DNA of 64,000 nucleotides from Metopolophium dirhodum (taxonomy: Eukaryota > Arthropoda > Insecta > Hemiptera > Aphididae), in contig NC_083560.1 of assembly GCF_019925205.1 (NCBI RefSeq), forward strand, positions 37,556,270-37,620,269, given 5' to 3'. The position numbers were made by a program, and so were the translations under genes. How positions within the stretch are numbered: the first letter of the stretch is position 1; the number at the start of each line of letters is the position of its first letter. The notes beneath the pieces were generated by a model that did not search any database, had not been told where the DNA came from, and was given only the letters and a program-made list of their open reading frames with translations. Of this stretch, positions 20,563 through 31,788 are shown in pieces.

Positions 20563-20712
20563 TCAGCGATTTGTTTTTTTTTTATTATTACGATTAATTT
20601 TTTTACGAACAGCTGTGACGTGTTGTAGTGTGTGCCTGTCAACGGTCGCGGCTTTAATGCGTACCTCACCACTGTTCACAGCATATTTACCGTCATTAAA
20701 TTTCAAACCCAT
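20563..20712 (-). CDS. small basic ORF overlapping the end of the capsid-like gene
   Basis: A 49-codon frame begins with ATG inside the last codons of the upstream capsid-like gene (overlap of 17 bp, +1 frame). It encodes a Lys/Arg-rich peptide (MGLKFNDGKYAVNSGEVRIK at the start). Start/stop overlap of this kind is common in compact DNA viruses. The frame ends in an A-run near 20573, so the peptide may be the N terminus of a longer, frameshifted gene. Function unknown. Confidence 0.35.
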   Translation of the reverse strand: MGLKFNDGKYAVNSGEVRIKAATVDRHTLQHVTAVRKKINRNNKKKTNR

Positions 20713-21136
20713 TTTTTATAAGCAGTCTGATGTTTACAGCTTCGCCGCGAAAATTAATTAACTTCCCGTTTTGATCGGTCAACGAAACTCGTACGAAATC
20801 AATCGTATTTGTTTTCAGTTTATACAACACACTATATTTAGGTATTTCAACTATTTTATAACCGGGTGGCACGATCGGATAAAATTCATGTATCGTATGC
20901 GATTGCCGTCCGTTGTTGAATGAGCCTAAAGCCAAGTTACATTCGACTTTTATCGTATTAACGTTCATAATTTTCACTACGCGATCGGACTCGTGTCTAT
21001 GATTGCGTACCAAAATACGCTTATCGAAGCCTAATAACGACGCGATGCTATCTTCGACGTTTAAATCGATATCACTATTACAATGCATAGTACATTTCAA
21101 TGTGCTGCTATTAGTCGACAAACTGAAATAATACAC
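20696..21136 (-). pseudogene. capsid-like (probable penton) protein, C-terminal part
   Basis: This 146-codon frame has the pattern VECNLALGSFNNGRQSHTIHEFYP, then VPPGYKIVEIP and VRVSLTDQNGKLINFRGEAV. I recall this from the capsid-associated jelly-roll protein of Polinton-like elements; the final NFRGE...IRLLIK strand is the best signature. The N-terminal part is in a different frame at 21165-21383, so one frame break lies between about 21137 and 21200. Protease, then capsid-like gene, in the same direction repeats the order seen at 8830-9483. The precise role (penton or minor capsid) is inference. Confidence 0.6.
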
Positions 21137-21164
21137 GCCGATGTCCTTTAAGAGTTCACGTATT

Positions 21165-21383
21165 TTAGTTTCTAAAACAATTAATTTTAATCTTAGTTAT
21201 CTCGGACTGTTCGGCGTGAATAATATGCAGAGTATCGCACCCAGTCTCGACGTTAGGTATTGAATTATATGTTTGCATGCTTAGAAGTCCGATTTCAGAT
21301 TTGTCACCAACATCTATAGGTGGGAAAAAATGACATTCTAATTCGGAGCTGTTTCCGCACAGTGATAGTGTCTGAGACGGCAT
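21165..21383 (-). pseudogene. capsid-like (probable penton) protein, N-terminal part
   Basis: Starts MPSQTLSLCGN and is nearly identical to 9298-9470 through YNSIPNVETGCD. It then continues further than that copy before leaving frame near 21180. See the C-terminal part at 20696-21136. An (AT)n tract lies in the 60-bp gap to the protease. Confidence 0.6.
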
Positions 21384-21405
21384 GTTGTCGACGATAATAT
21401 TACAA

Positions 21406-21438
<33 letters not shown>

Positions 21439-21459
21439 TTTTTAATAATAATAATATAA

Positions 21460-21570
21460 TTATTGTTTATCGGTTAAAAATGTCAAACATAAATATCCAC
21501 AGTTGAACGTATTGTATGCTTGATGACGTTCATAATTATATTCAATAACACAGCCTTTGAAATACTTCAC
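21460..21570 (-). pseudogene. adenovirus-type protease, C-terminal 36 codons
   Basis: It encodes VKYFKGCVIEYNYERHQAYN and the catalytic-cysteine segment, with FNCGYLCL in place of FNCGHLCL. The rest of the protease is missing; similarity stops at 21570, where an unrelated MITE-like segment begins. Confidence 0.65.
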
Positions 21571-21629
21571 TTATTTTTTAGTTCCAAAAACACGGCTGAC
21601 TGGCTGGGTTTAAATCAAAAAACCTCTTA

Positions 21630-21850
21630 TAAAAGTTGAAGAGGAGAGTTGAATCTGTTAACGTATAGCACTAGATTTTTGATATTTTAGCTTATTATAC
21701 CAATTATTTACAAATCAAAAAAGTGAAAACAAAAAACAAAAAATGCAAAACGATTTTATATATTTTGAAAATGAAATATCGAAAATCGAGTCCTCTAATT
21801 TTATATAAAATATTCATAACAAACTCTTCAAAAACATTTAAAACTAATTT
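21630..21850. mobile_element. MITE-like element, family of 28055-28250
   Basis: Its inner sequence has blocks in common with 28055-28250 (GATATTTTAGCTTATTATACC-type centre and GAAATATCGAAAATCGAGTC at one end), including inverted CGATATTT/AAATATCG ends. Non-coding. It sits at the junction between the Polinton fragment and the duplicated envelope block. Confidence 0.45.
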
Positions 21851-22510
21851 CTATATAACATATAATATTTATTGTGTTAAAAATATAAGAATTTATAAAA
21901 ACTAAAACTCATTATTTTATTATTATTTATTTATTACGGTCAGTGAGCCCAATATAATGTACAAAAATATATAAATTCAACCTAAGTGGGTGTTTCAGTT
22001 ACCCAACTTTACAAGTAGCAATTTTATAGAGATAATAGTAATAATAAAAAACACACGATATAGTATATAATGAGACATATATATTAAAATTTTTAGGTAC
22101 ATAATAGTAATAATACAATTTTTTTTTTAATATCTAATAAACAAGTGAGGGTGCTCATTGCCAAAGCAAATCATAAAATAATTAGTGTATTAGATATCTT
22201 TACAACACAACTATACAAATTAGTAATTACTTTAAAAGTAACAAATAAAATTGAATTTATAAAGGTGATGCATTTCAATCCGATTATACATTCGATTATT
22301 TGAACAATTTCATTAAAGTATGTTATAAAATAAAATATATTTATACAAGAACATTTATACAATATATAAGTGTAGAAAAAAGTAAGATAAACATATACCT
22401 ACATACTAATTATTAACTTCCGAAAAAATAATATAAATGTTGTGAATGGTATTTGACAATTATATAATAATATATAATATCAGGTATACGTACTAAGAAC
22501 CTTTACTAAA

Positions 22511-24310
22511 TTAATTTTTAGAACTTGGAGGATTGTAACTTAAATTAATGTTTTCTATAGCTAATTTTTTTGCTTTCCTATTTAAATAAAATTTTGCTAT
22601 AAAATATATTAAAAAAACTATTATTATGACAACTAAATATTTGTTTGTGTATATAAATTCATACGTTTTATCTACAATAAGCGAATTTATTAACATATCT
22701 TGTTGGTCTAATTGTTTATTTATTGTATTGAACGCATCTTTATTAAATTTAATATTTTTTATTTCATCGAAGTGGATAGGTTTGGGATAGGCCTGATTAG
22801 AAAAATTGAATACATTACAGCATGAATCATTTGTAAGAGATAAGTCTACTGGAATTGAGAAATATGTTTGATTTAATACTTGTTCAGTTTTTAGTACACC
22901 TTACGAGGTGTAAGCAATACACCCAGACTTCAAGTATAACTTTCTAGAACTTTTAACTTTAATTTTTTGAGTGAAAGACTGTTTATTACAAATTATAGTA
23001 ATTGTAGTGGGTTTTTCACATACGAAAAACCAATGATTTTTGAAAAATGAGGGATACCAAATTTCTGTTTTGAATTCAGAGATATAAGTATCACATTGAG
23101 GTGGTTTAGTTAAAGAATTTTTTAGTAATTCTGTTACACATGTGGGGTCCGTGTCACAATTATGTATAATTTCATTAAATCCACAAACAAATATTTTATC
23201 CACTACTTTACAGTTATTTAAATCTGGCCATATAAAATATTTGGTCATTATTTTGTCCATTAACAAATACATAGAATTTTTAGTCATATGCAGAAATTGA
23301 CCATGTTCATTAATTGGAATGTAAATAGGTAATATGTAATAAACGTTGAAATTTTCTATAAGGCACAGAGGAAATTTTAAAGAAAAAATAAATCTGTCAT
23401 TTATTGTGTGCATTTCAATACTTAATATTTTGAATATTTCTTGAATATTATCCTCATCAAATTTAACAGGGATTTTCAAATCATCCGGGAGTATACTCTG
23501 AATATTTTTTATTTCCGAAAGCAATTGGTCAGGTGTTATTATAAACGCATCTACTACATTATTCTGTACGTTAGAAATTACTCTTTGCGACCTACTAATA
23601 AACATGTCCAATTCAAATATAGTGTTTTCTAAAAGAGTTATCGAACTCAGAATAATGATTTTTCTGTCTTCCTTAGCTATCTCAATAATCAATTCGTTCA
23701 CTTTTTTCTCGCCTTCTTTCATATTTGCATCAAATATTTTCTTATTTTCATTAAATGATGTAACGGAATCATTAAAATTAATTATTGTGCTTTTTAGTAT
23801 AGATATCTGATCATGAACAATACGCATAACATCTTTCTCATTGTTTTCTAATTTATCGATCGTACTATCATATCTTCGTACATCGTCAGCATCGGCTACT
23901 CCAAACATCCATTTTAATGCCGTACCCCCAAACTCAATAGATCGCTTAACTTTTTTGTTATGTCTACCCATTTGTACAATTAAACCTATCTCGTTTTCCA
24001 ATCTGTTCGCGTGTTTTTTTAACTGATACAAAGTTATAGAAATGTCTTTGAACGCAATTAGTTCAATTGAGTTTAACATTTGTCTAATATTGCTAAGACT
24101 GTTATTTAAAAATTTTAAATCCATATATGTGTTTACTGTCCAACTACTTCCGCAAGCTCTACCATTACCTATGAATTCGTACTGCAAGCCCGGGCTATCG
24201 CTGGTTGATGTTAATTCGAACAAGTCTTCTTCATGGTTACCAAACGTCGTAGAAATTTCTATGGTAAATAACAACAGCAGTATTTGATAAACGACCTTCT
24301 GAAAGTCCAT
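22511..24310 (-). pseudogene. F-like envelope glycoprotein (copy 2), one nonsense codon
   Basis: The 469-codon N-terminal frame (22901-24310) begins with a signal peptide (IILLLLFTI-like core) and has an RACGSSW cysteine motif. It carries a basic cleavage site KKVKR at about residues 119-123, followed directly by a Gly/Ala/Phe-rich fusion-peptide-like segment (SIEFGGTALKWMFGVAD) and heptad-like helices. This is the layout of baculovirus F and errantivirus Env fusion proteins. A TAA at 22898-22900 ends it; the same frame reopens to 22511 with the cysteine-rich end, membrane segment and tail. Copy 1 has a sense codon at that site. No LTR or gag/pol genes flank it on either side within 1.5 kb, so it stands alone. 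Whether it is a relic or was once a host-recruited envelope gene is open. Confidence 0.75.
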
Positions 24311-25880
24311 TTTTTTTTTTACTTTTTTTCTTCTGTGTCCAATAATTATATTTGACGTACTATGATCGTATATCTACAACAATAAGATAAAGTAAATTTA
24401 GATCATGTGTAATAAGTATGAACAAATAATGATAATACAATAATATCAATAACACTAAGGTCATGATTACATTTTTTTAAACATACAATTTAATTTAATA
24501 ATATGAAAATTTGTTGCATTTTTCTTTTTATATTTTTCAGTATATTTGGCTTTGTTTGTTTTACTTGTAAAAAATTAAATTTATTTATGAAAAACACCTC
24601 TAAAGAAAAACCTAGGAAATCTAGGTATAAGTACATAAAGAGTCACCAATTTCTATAAATCAGGCCCCAATTGTGGGATCGACATGTATAACAATTAATA
24701 TTGAAATCAGAGTTTGGCATCATCGTTCGAATACAATTTTATTTAGATGATTATTTTGATAATATTTTATTCGAATAAAAAATTATTTTGATAATTATAA
24801 TTTTACAATTATTCGAATAATTTGAAAACAATATTATCCGAATAACAAATGATTCGACTAATTTTTCATTCGAATAATTATCTAGATAATATTTTGCTCA
24901 ACTCTGATTGAAGTACCAAAATTAATTAAGAATTGAATTTTAAAAAAAAATTGGTAAATAAAATCAATTTTCTTACCTGTTTCAATGTTTGAATTTTGCT
25001 TGACGAATGCTGTCGAATAACAAAGTCCGTTGATCTTTTAACTTAAAGTAGTAGAATGGCGTTATATGTTTATAAGAAACTATTCAAATAAACACGGAAA
25101 ATAAAGGATTGTCGAAACACTGTGTATTATAACGTACAAAAAAATTGTTTATTCTATCTTGAAGGCTTGCATTCGATGGTGTACTATGAAGTACTGATCA
25201 GTAAAATGTATTCGATAACGCGCGGGATATTGAATATTGTTTGTTACAATGATATTATTATTATATTATAATTGATATTATATAGACTAATGTTGTATTG
25301 TATTATAATTAGTATATTATTTTCATAATATACTTATTAAGCATTCTAAATTATTCACTTTTTAATGCGTTTGATAATAACCAAATGTCTAATGACAAAC
25401 GCAATTCTGGCTGTCAGATACTTTTATCTAATAAAATATCAATTAATATAATTACTTATATTTGGACATATAATTAAAAAATGATTATAGCATGATATTT
25501 CATCTTCATCGTAAAGATATCGTAGATAATTATAATATATAATTATCGTCCAATTAAGGAATCAAAAACATTCACATAATATATTATGAGTAACGCATTT
25601 TATCAAACAAATTAAACTATAGTTAATTTTTTATTTAACTACTTATGTTCTGTATACGATATATCTAAATATATTGATTTTACTCATTTAGTTTAGAAGT
25701 AGTTAAAGTGCGTGCGTGCGTGTGTTTTATTCCGTTTAAAAAAATTCGTTTTTTCTTTACTGTATGAAAATGGCTTTGCAAAATATTTTTTTGATATCAA
25801 ATCGCTAAAATGTGTATGTTGTTATATCATATAGTGTATAATATTTTGTACTATTGTTGACCAATTTACCAAAATTTCTT
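24311..25880. other. envelope 5' flank with candidate 5' UTR intron, otherwise no gene
   Basis: Read on the minus strand, a good donor (ACAG|GTAAG) lies at about 24976-24980 and an acceptor-like TTGTTGTAG near 24374, upstream of the envelope start. This suggests a 5' UTR exon around 25 kb; it is unproven. A MITE (24706-24908) lies inside the putative intron. Bases 25100-25880 are AT-rich with nothing recognisable. Confidence 0.35.
24706..24908. mobile_element. 203-bp MITE with ATCAGAGTT ends
   Basis: Terminal inverted repeats ATCAGAGTTTGGCA and TGCTCAACTCTGAT match at 12 of 14 positions. Flanking TGAA on both sides is a likely target duplication. The interior is built from repeated ATTCGAATAAT-like palindromes and could fold extensively. 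Non-coding. Confidence 0.65.
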
Positions 25881-25916
25881 TATTGCATAAAAAGACTAAA
25901 ATATATATAATTGTAG

Positions 25917-27943
25917 GTCTGAGGAGTGATTTAATCAATGCACCATATCACAGACTTGGTCATCATTCAAATTGTAGGTCATATTTTTGTGATCGATCAA
26001 AACAAATTCAATTAAATTTAGTCCCAGAAGCTGAAACTAGTGGAATGATGAGGGAAATAGTGCGAACATTGCTTCAAGGCTTGTAACTAATGCGGAAAGT
26101 TTATTAGAAAATAAGACTTCTAATATCTGTGAACAGTTTAATTCTGTTATTAATAAACACGTTGCCGGAAAACGATTAAATTTTAGTAGTAGAGGTAATT
26201 ATAATACAAGAGTAGAAGCTGCCATTGTGTCATTTAATTCCAAACAATATTTAAGACAAATTCATAAAACATTTACTAAATGTAGTCCAGGTAAAATGCA
26301 TATTTACGTTTAATAAAATAATAACTTTAATATAAGTTAGCTACATAATTATTTTATTACAGGAATATTTGGAAAAAAGTTTTTGAAGAACAGTGAAATA
26401 ATACGACTTAATACCAGTAAAAGAAGACAATTATTTCCGGAAAAAAGAAAAGCTAAAAAATCTAAAATGGAAGGAGAAGACGAAGATTATGGACTGGCTG
26501 AACCTCTAATAGAATTTTTTTCATCAGAAGAAATGGAAAACAAAAAAATTAAATTTTTAGAAAAATTAAGTCGAGTTGATGTAAAAAAAAATCGAATTTG
26601 AAACTCGAGACCAAAGCAGCAGTGAAATGTGGTACAACGAACGTAAAATACTACTAACAGCTTCAAGATTTGGTCAAATTTGTAAAATGCGGCCAAACAC
26701 TAGCTGCAAAAATGTAGTTCATAATATTTTATATGCTTCTGATAATCTACAAACAAAATCGATACAATATGGTAGAGAAATGGAGACTTTAGGTCGTCAA
26801 AAATTTGAACAATTGTCAAAAGAAAAAGTTTATGAGAATGGTTTGATTATAGATCCAGAATTTCCATTTCTAGCTGCCAGCCCAGGTAACAGAACAATAT
26901 TATTATTTTACTACCAAAATATTAGGTAAATAAATTATAATTTATATTTTAAAAATAATAAAAATTAAATCACAAGTTAAAAATGTACAAATGTAAAAAT
27001 TAAAAGTCTAAAATATAATAAATATATAAATCTGAATAATTACCCCCAACATAGGGAGGCTGCTAATACATTTTTTGTAATATTCAACATATTTTATAGA
27101 CGGTCTTATTGGTGAACATTATTTATTGGAAATAAAATTTCCATATTCTGCTCGTGATTCAAACGATGCCATTGAAGCAGTGAACAGTAAACTTGTAAGT
27201 GTCAAATTATGCTTAATTATAATTTTAGGGGTGTATGCCAACAAAATATTGCTGGTAAAATATCGTGACCAAAATATTATGTTAGAATAATTAAATTGCT
27301 GCTATATTTTATACCGATGATATTTTTTTCATGCGACGTGCAATATATTGGTTTTGCGATAATATTTTTATTTGCAATATTTTGTCGATAATTACTTAGT
27401 ACCTTAAATTTGTATTTAGTTTTATAAGGTATACGGTTAAATATCGTTAGATTGTAAGAGTTTTAGCCTTCGTAACATTATGTTGTGTGAAGTGTGAACG
27501 TTATTTTCATTTTGATTTTGATTTTATTTTTAGCTACAATATTGCAAAGTTGAAGGGCAAAAAATTAAATTGAAAAAAGATCACGTATATTACTACCAAA
27601 TAATGGGACAATTACACGCTACTAAAAGAGAAAAATGCTTTTTTGTGATATACACGGCCAAATGGATCAGTATAGAAGAAATATACTTTGATCAATCATT
27701 TTGGGATTCCAAAATGTCTGAACCGCTACAAAAGTGAGTCCTTTTTTTTAATAATTTATCTATTTTACCTATTTTATTAATATATTATATTTTATACTTT
27801 ATTATATTTTGTACTTTAAGGTTTTATATGAAGTCTTTATTACCCGAAATTATTGATCCACAATTCCCTAAAAGAATGCTGAAATCAGATATTCGAGAAC
27901 CAGACTACATAAAAAAAAAAATGATTATAAAAAAAAATTAATA
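25917..27943 (+). pseudogene. YqaJ-type nuclease gene with introns, frame-disrupted
   Basis: Five exons can be read: about 25917-26290, 26363-26885, 27100-27194, 27534-27733 and 27821-27941, each bounded by GT and AG. The product has the lambda-exonuclease/YqaJ fold signatures in order: LLTASRFGQI, then ASP-DGLIGE across the exon 2/3 junction, LLEIKFP, and YYYQIMGQLHAT. These hold the Asp, Glu-x-Lys and Gln residues expected of the nuclease centre. YqaJ-like genes of this design are common in insects and may come from DNA viruses or transposons. Two frame breaks are visible: near 26050-26056 in exon 1 and in an A-run at about 26584-26592 in exon 2. Exon 1 encodes a region (NAESLLENKTSNI, GKRLNFSSRGNY) typical of the long N-terminal part of these proteins; earlier exons were not found. 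Probably a decaying gene, although sequencing error in the A-run cannot be excluded. Confidence 0.65.
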
Positions 27944-28054
27944 AACTATTTAAATATAATTTAAACTAGTTGAATGTTTTTTTTATTTTTTAATTTCTTA
28001 GATTGCAACTCAGTAAGTTGTAAATCCAATTCAAGTAGTTTATTTATGGCTGAT

Positions 28055-28250
28055 TAAAATGTAAGAAGAGTTATACCGAGTGACGTATAAGACTTGATTT
28101 TCGATATTTCATTCTCAAAATCGATAAAATCATTTTGCGTTTTCAGTTTTTTACTTGCGAATAATTGGTATAAAAAATTAAAATATCAAAAATCGAGTCT
28201 TATACGTCATCCGATATAACTCTCTTCTACAACTTTTAATTAAGGTATTT
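28055..28250. mobile_element. MITE with about 45-bp inverted repeats
   Basis: The left end GAGTTATACCGAGTGACG and the following ATAAGACTTGATTTTCGATA are mirrored at the right end (GAAGAG on the minus strand, then GAGTTATATCGGATGACG and GACTCGATTTTTGATA). Non-coding, with a T/A-rich centre. Related to the segment at 21630-21850. Confidence 0.65.
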
Positions 28251-28779
28251 TGCTCTAAAACCATTCAGTTGGCCGCATTATTGGAACAAAATTGGCATGT
28301 TTTTGTACGGTATTTTCGCTGGTTTAGCATCCTCAGTGTAATATAGAATAATATAAATAATAATATGTATTATAATCAATGGTTTTATGGTAATACATTC
28401 GAAAATATGGGTAAGTATAAAAATTAAATACATAATAGTTATGTCTATATTGATATTTTTACAAACAAAATGTAAATCGTAAGTTATTGTACGTGTAAAA
28501 TATTGTCAACTCGAATACCTAAAATGTTAGTACTAATAGTATTAAAGGTACGGTAGAAACTAGATTTTCTTGGCAACATAATATTGTTATATACAAATAG
28601 GTATACAATTGGGCAGACAGTGGCTTTAATTAAAAGATGGTTAGTGCATAAGAGCGAATATTTAAAATATTATGGTGGCAATGAATTTAGGTGTATGCAT
28701 TTTATTTCGATTCGACAAATCACGGACGAACGTTCATAAGATAATAAACAACGCTCCCGAACGAGCAATTCGTCGGTCG
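28251..28779. other. no gene seen
   Basis: AT-rich sequence between the MITE and the Polinton gene. No open frame or repeat could be supported. Confidence 0.4.
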
Positions 28780-29586
28780 TTACACGGCTGTGTGTAGTGG
28801 GCGCGGCTTAAACGTCGCGTGCTTGCGGATCACGAAAACACCTAACAGCGCATTCTCTTGGTCATTGCATGGTTTCGTTTGCCCGTGTGGCGTCCTCTTA
28901 AGTCCATTACCGATGCTTTTGTGCGAACCACGAACACTCGATTTCCGGGCAATAGTATACGAACTCCCACCACTTTTATGTGGATTTAGATACATGCCTT
29001 TGCCTAATTGTATAGGCGATCCGCTGTTCGATCTAATACTGCGTATTGTCTTCACGATGTTAGACACCCCGCCCGCCAGCGAACCCAATGCCGAAAGTCC
29101 AGCCAATATAGGAATTAACGCTAGCGCGCCACCGATTTTAGGGACTTTGATCACACGAGGTAGTTTATTTTTATTTTTCATCGATCGAACGCCCCTGTTT
29201 GTTTTCACATGTTTTCGTGCAACACATACCGCAGATTTAATTAATTTACTCATGTTCGGCGTCGACGGGCCCGTTTTAATCGATTTTTTAATCGCTTTTT
29301 TACACGCGCCGACAATATTACCGAACCCGCATCCAGCACCGGTTTTACGTTTAGCCTTCATACTAGTGGTTACAAGCCACGCGGCAGCTTTTTCCTTATA
29401 ACCAGCGTCTTTCGCGCCCACTCTGTTCCAAGCTCGTTCTTCCAAAATACTGTCGGCCGCACTACGTTCGGATAAAGAATTACTTTTCTCGTAAGCTATA
29501 TCGTGCTCTCTACACGCAGAATCTAGACCGTTTATGCCGGTCTGTCCGAGAGCAAGTCTTTTTCCTAAATTAGTCCCAGGTCCGCA
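28780..29586 (-). pseudogene. Polinton-type PLA2/core-like protein, 5' truncated
   Basis: The minus-strand frame is open from the junction at about 29586 to 28780. It starts in a phospholipase-A2-like domain (CGPGTNLGKRL calcium loop, then a CREHDIAYE catalytic His-Asp motif at about 29495). A very basic region follows, then a hydrophobic ALIPILAGLSALGSLAGG segment like that of adenovirus pX/pVI-type core or membrane-lytic proteins, and a GKGMYLNPHK motif. I recall this fused arrangement from insect Polinton/adintovirus elements. The C terminus may be extended in a broken way. The N-terminal end is cut off exactly where the X/OB palindrome begins, so that palindrome inserted into, or recombined with, this gene. 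A second PLA2 fragment of the same family is at 44684-44956. Confidence 0.7.
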
Positions 29587-29689
29587 ATAATTATATTATT
29601 TTATACTTAATTTGGTTGGATATTCTATATATGCAGTGTATTACAAGTGTGACAATGTTTTATAATATTTTCTTTATCCACAGATTTAA

Positions 29690-29992
29690 ATGGCATCATT
29701 CTTAGAAAACATCAAAAGGCAAGCGGTGAATACGAATAAATCGATTGGAGAGTTAGTGATCAACGTCCCGTATAAAATAAATTCTATGGAAGAGGTGTCG
29801 ACTAAATTCGGGTTGGTGATCGCGTGCAGAATGGAAGACGCTGAGACGGGGGGGACGGTAAACATATTTCTCCCAAACTACATAAAGATATCTGTCGAGC
29901 AGGCTAAGCAATATAATAATGGCGAGGTACCTCCTGTCTCACTAATTTATAGGGGTAAAACCCATAATAAATTCAAAATTGATTTTGAATGA
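29690..29992 (+). CDS. small OB-like protein of mobile cassette, copy B (left arm)
   Basis: Intact 100-codon frame starting MASFLENIKRQAVN, with NIFLPNYIKIS in the middle and KTHNKFKIDFE at the end. It is homologous to the 98-residue protein at 6399-6695, and the two are more similar in protein than in DNA, suggesting past selection. The upstream acceptor-like TTTATCCACAG at 29679-29689 directly before the ATG suggests a 5' UTR intron, in line with the donors seen upstream of the other copies. A hairpin (ATTCAAAA/TTTTGAAT) spans the end of the gene at 29971-29990. The proposed single-strand-DNA-binding role is inference only. Confidence 0.65.
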   Translation: MASFLENIKRQAVNTNKSIGELVINVPYKINSMEEVSTKFGLVIACRMEDAETGGTVNIFLPNYIKISVEQAKQYNNGEVPPVSLIYRGKTHNKFKIDFE

Positions 29993-30219
29993 AGATATTT
30001 TGATTTAAATAAAAAATACACTTATACATAATATGTTTTAATTTATTTTATAAAAATCTTGGAAAAATTGTTTTGTTTATATATTATATATATATATATA
30101 TAGTCGCAGCACTATATAATAATAATAATAATAATTAAAATCTGCTATTTAGATTTGAAAGAAAAAAAAAAGAGATACTTCAGTGTTCTAAATAATAATA
30201 ATATTTTATTTACACAAAA

Positions 30220-30726
30220 TTAAAAGGTACTACATTTCAGCGTTAAATTTGGATAACATTTTTTTTTCCAGTGTTGAATGTTTTCTCGATCCCACCCGGA
30301 GTCACTGATATTACCAGATTGTTCGTTATCTGAATAGTAATTCTATTGCGATTTTATTTATACGTTAAGACTTACGTAGTGCATCTCCACCGCTTGCGAA
30401 ATTGCCGGATATCAGGAACATATCGAAAACAGGTGGGATATACCAATCCGGCGTCGAGCACGGAAATCGTTGTCCGTCCGGCTCCCAAGAATCGGGCGAT
30501 TTCCACGGAAATCGCTGGCCGGGATTAAATCCTAACGATTCTTGCACGACCTCGGGTTCGACTATACGTAGCGTATAGTCAGCCGGATTGTAAGTCTCTC
30601 GAAATAATTGCGGTGACTAAAAATAAAATTAATTTAAATTTAAGTAGGGTGGTACAAAATAATATAACTTACCATGCATCGAGTCTTGGGGACACGGTTG
30701 AAAAACGAACACTCCTCTGACGACAT
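30220..30726 (-). CDS. gene X, three-exon copy in left arm
   Basis: I do not recognise the protein. Exons read on the minus strand: 30726-30673 (starts MSSEECSFFNRVPK), 30616-30376 and 30329-30220. The donors are GTAAGTTAT and GTAAGTC, and the acceptors TTTTTAG and TATTCAG. The joined length is 405 bp, an uninterrupted 134 residues. Notable features are an acidic, Trp/Pro-rich middle (RFPWKSPDSWEPD, CSTPDWYIPP) and a C-terminal HWKKKCY. There is no signal peptide or membrane segment. Introns are short (56 and 46 bp) as in insects. The right-arm copy has identical exon limits. The gene converges with the OB-like gene, leaving about 230 bp between their ends. Confidence 0.65.
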
Positions 30727-30766
30727 ATTAATATATCGTATTATTTTTATCTTTAGGGGTAAATAC

Positions 30767-31120
30767 ATATAAATCCTCGCTACACCCCGTTCACTTCTTA
30801 TCGCAGTGCAGAGCGGGGATTTTTTAAAAATAATAATAATAATGTTGCCAAGACCTTGGTATAATATATTGGATGAGTATATATGAAGATAAGGGTAAGT
30901 ATAAGATAAGATAAGATAATGATGATAAGATAAAGATAAGATAAAATATGATAAGGTTGGATGATAAATACGATTATTCGTTATCCACTACACAAGGTAA
31001 TAATATGACGTTCTACATCATAATAATAATAAAAAAATATACGAAATACTATTTTATTTTAAGCCTACTTAATTACCTATATGTATCACCGTAAATGATT
31101 GCATTACTGTATGTGATATG
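30767..31120. repeat. palindrome loop with GATAA repeats
   Basis: It lies between the two gene X promoters, so it should hold divergent promoters if the genes are active. It contains about twelve imperfect GATAA/AGATAA repeats (30886-30955). No ORF. Confidence 0.55.
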
Positions 31121-31160
31121 GTATTTACCCCTAAAGATAAAAATAATACGATATATTAAT

Positions 31161-31667
31161 ATGTCGTCAGAGGAGTGTTTGTTTTTCAACCGTGTCCCCA
31201 AGACTCGATGCATGGTAAGTTATATTATTTTGTACCACCCTACTTAAATTAAAATTTATTTTATTTTTAGTCACCGCAATTATTTCGAGAGACTTACAAT
31301 CCGGCTGACTATACGCTATGTATAGTCGAACCCGAGGTCGTGCAAGAATCGTTAGGATTTAATCCCGGCCAGCGATTTCCGTGGAAATCGCCCGATTCTT
31401 GGGAGCCGGACGGACAACGATTTCCGTGCTCGACGCCGGATTGGTATATCCCACCTGTTTTCGATATGTTCCTGATATCCGGCAATTTCGCAAGCGGTGG
31501 AGATGCACTACGTAAGTCTTAACGTATAAATAAAATCACAATAGAATTACTATTCAGATAACGAACAATCTGGTAATATCAGTGACTCCGGGTGGGATCG
31601 AGAAAACATTCAACACTGGAAAAAAAAATGCTATCCAAATTTAACGCTGAAATGTAGTACCTTTTAA
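31161..31667 (+). CDS. gene X, three-exon copy in right arm
   Basis: Exons 31161-31214, 31271-31511 and 31558-31667, with the same splice sites and phases as the left-arm copy and again 134 residues without interruption. It differs from the left copy by a few residues (for example Leu for Ser in exon 1, Cys for Arg in TLCIVEPE). The middle exon alone gives the 60-residue frame NPGQRFPWKSPD to a stop inside intron 2. It converges with the broken OB-like gene 120 bp downstream. That both copies keep frame and splice sites while the neighbouring gene decayed in one arm is a sign that gene X may matter, or that the duplication is recent. Confidence 0.65.
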
Positions 31668-31788
31668 TTTTGTGTAAATAAAATATTATTATTATTTAGA
31701 ACACTGAAGTCTCTCTTTTTTTTTTTCTTTCAAATCTAAATAGCAGATTAGATATAGGTGTATTTTTTATTTAAATCAAAATATCTTC

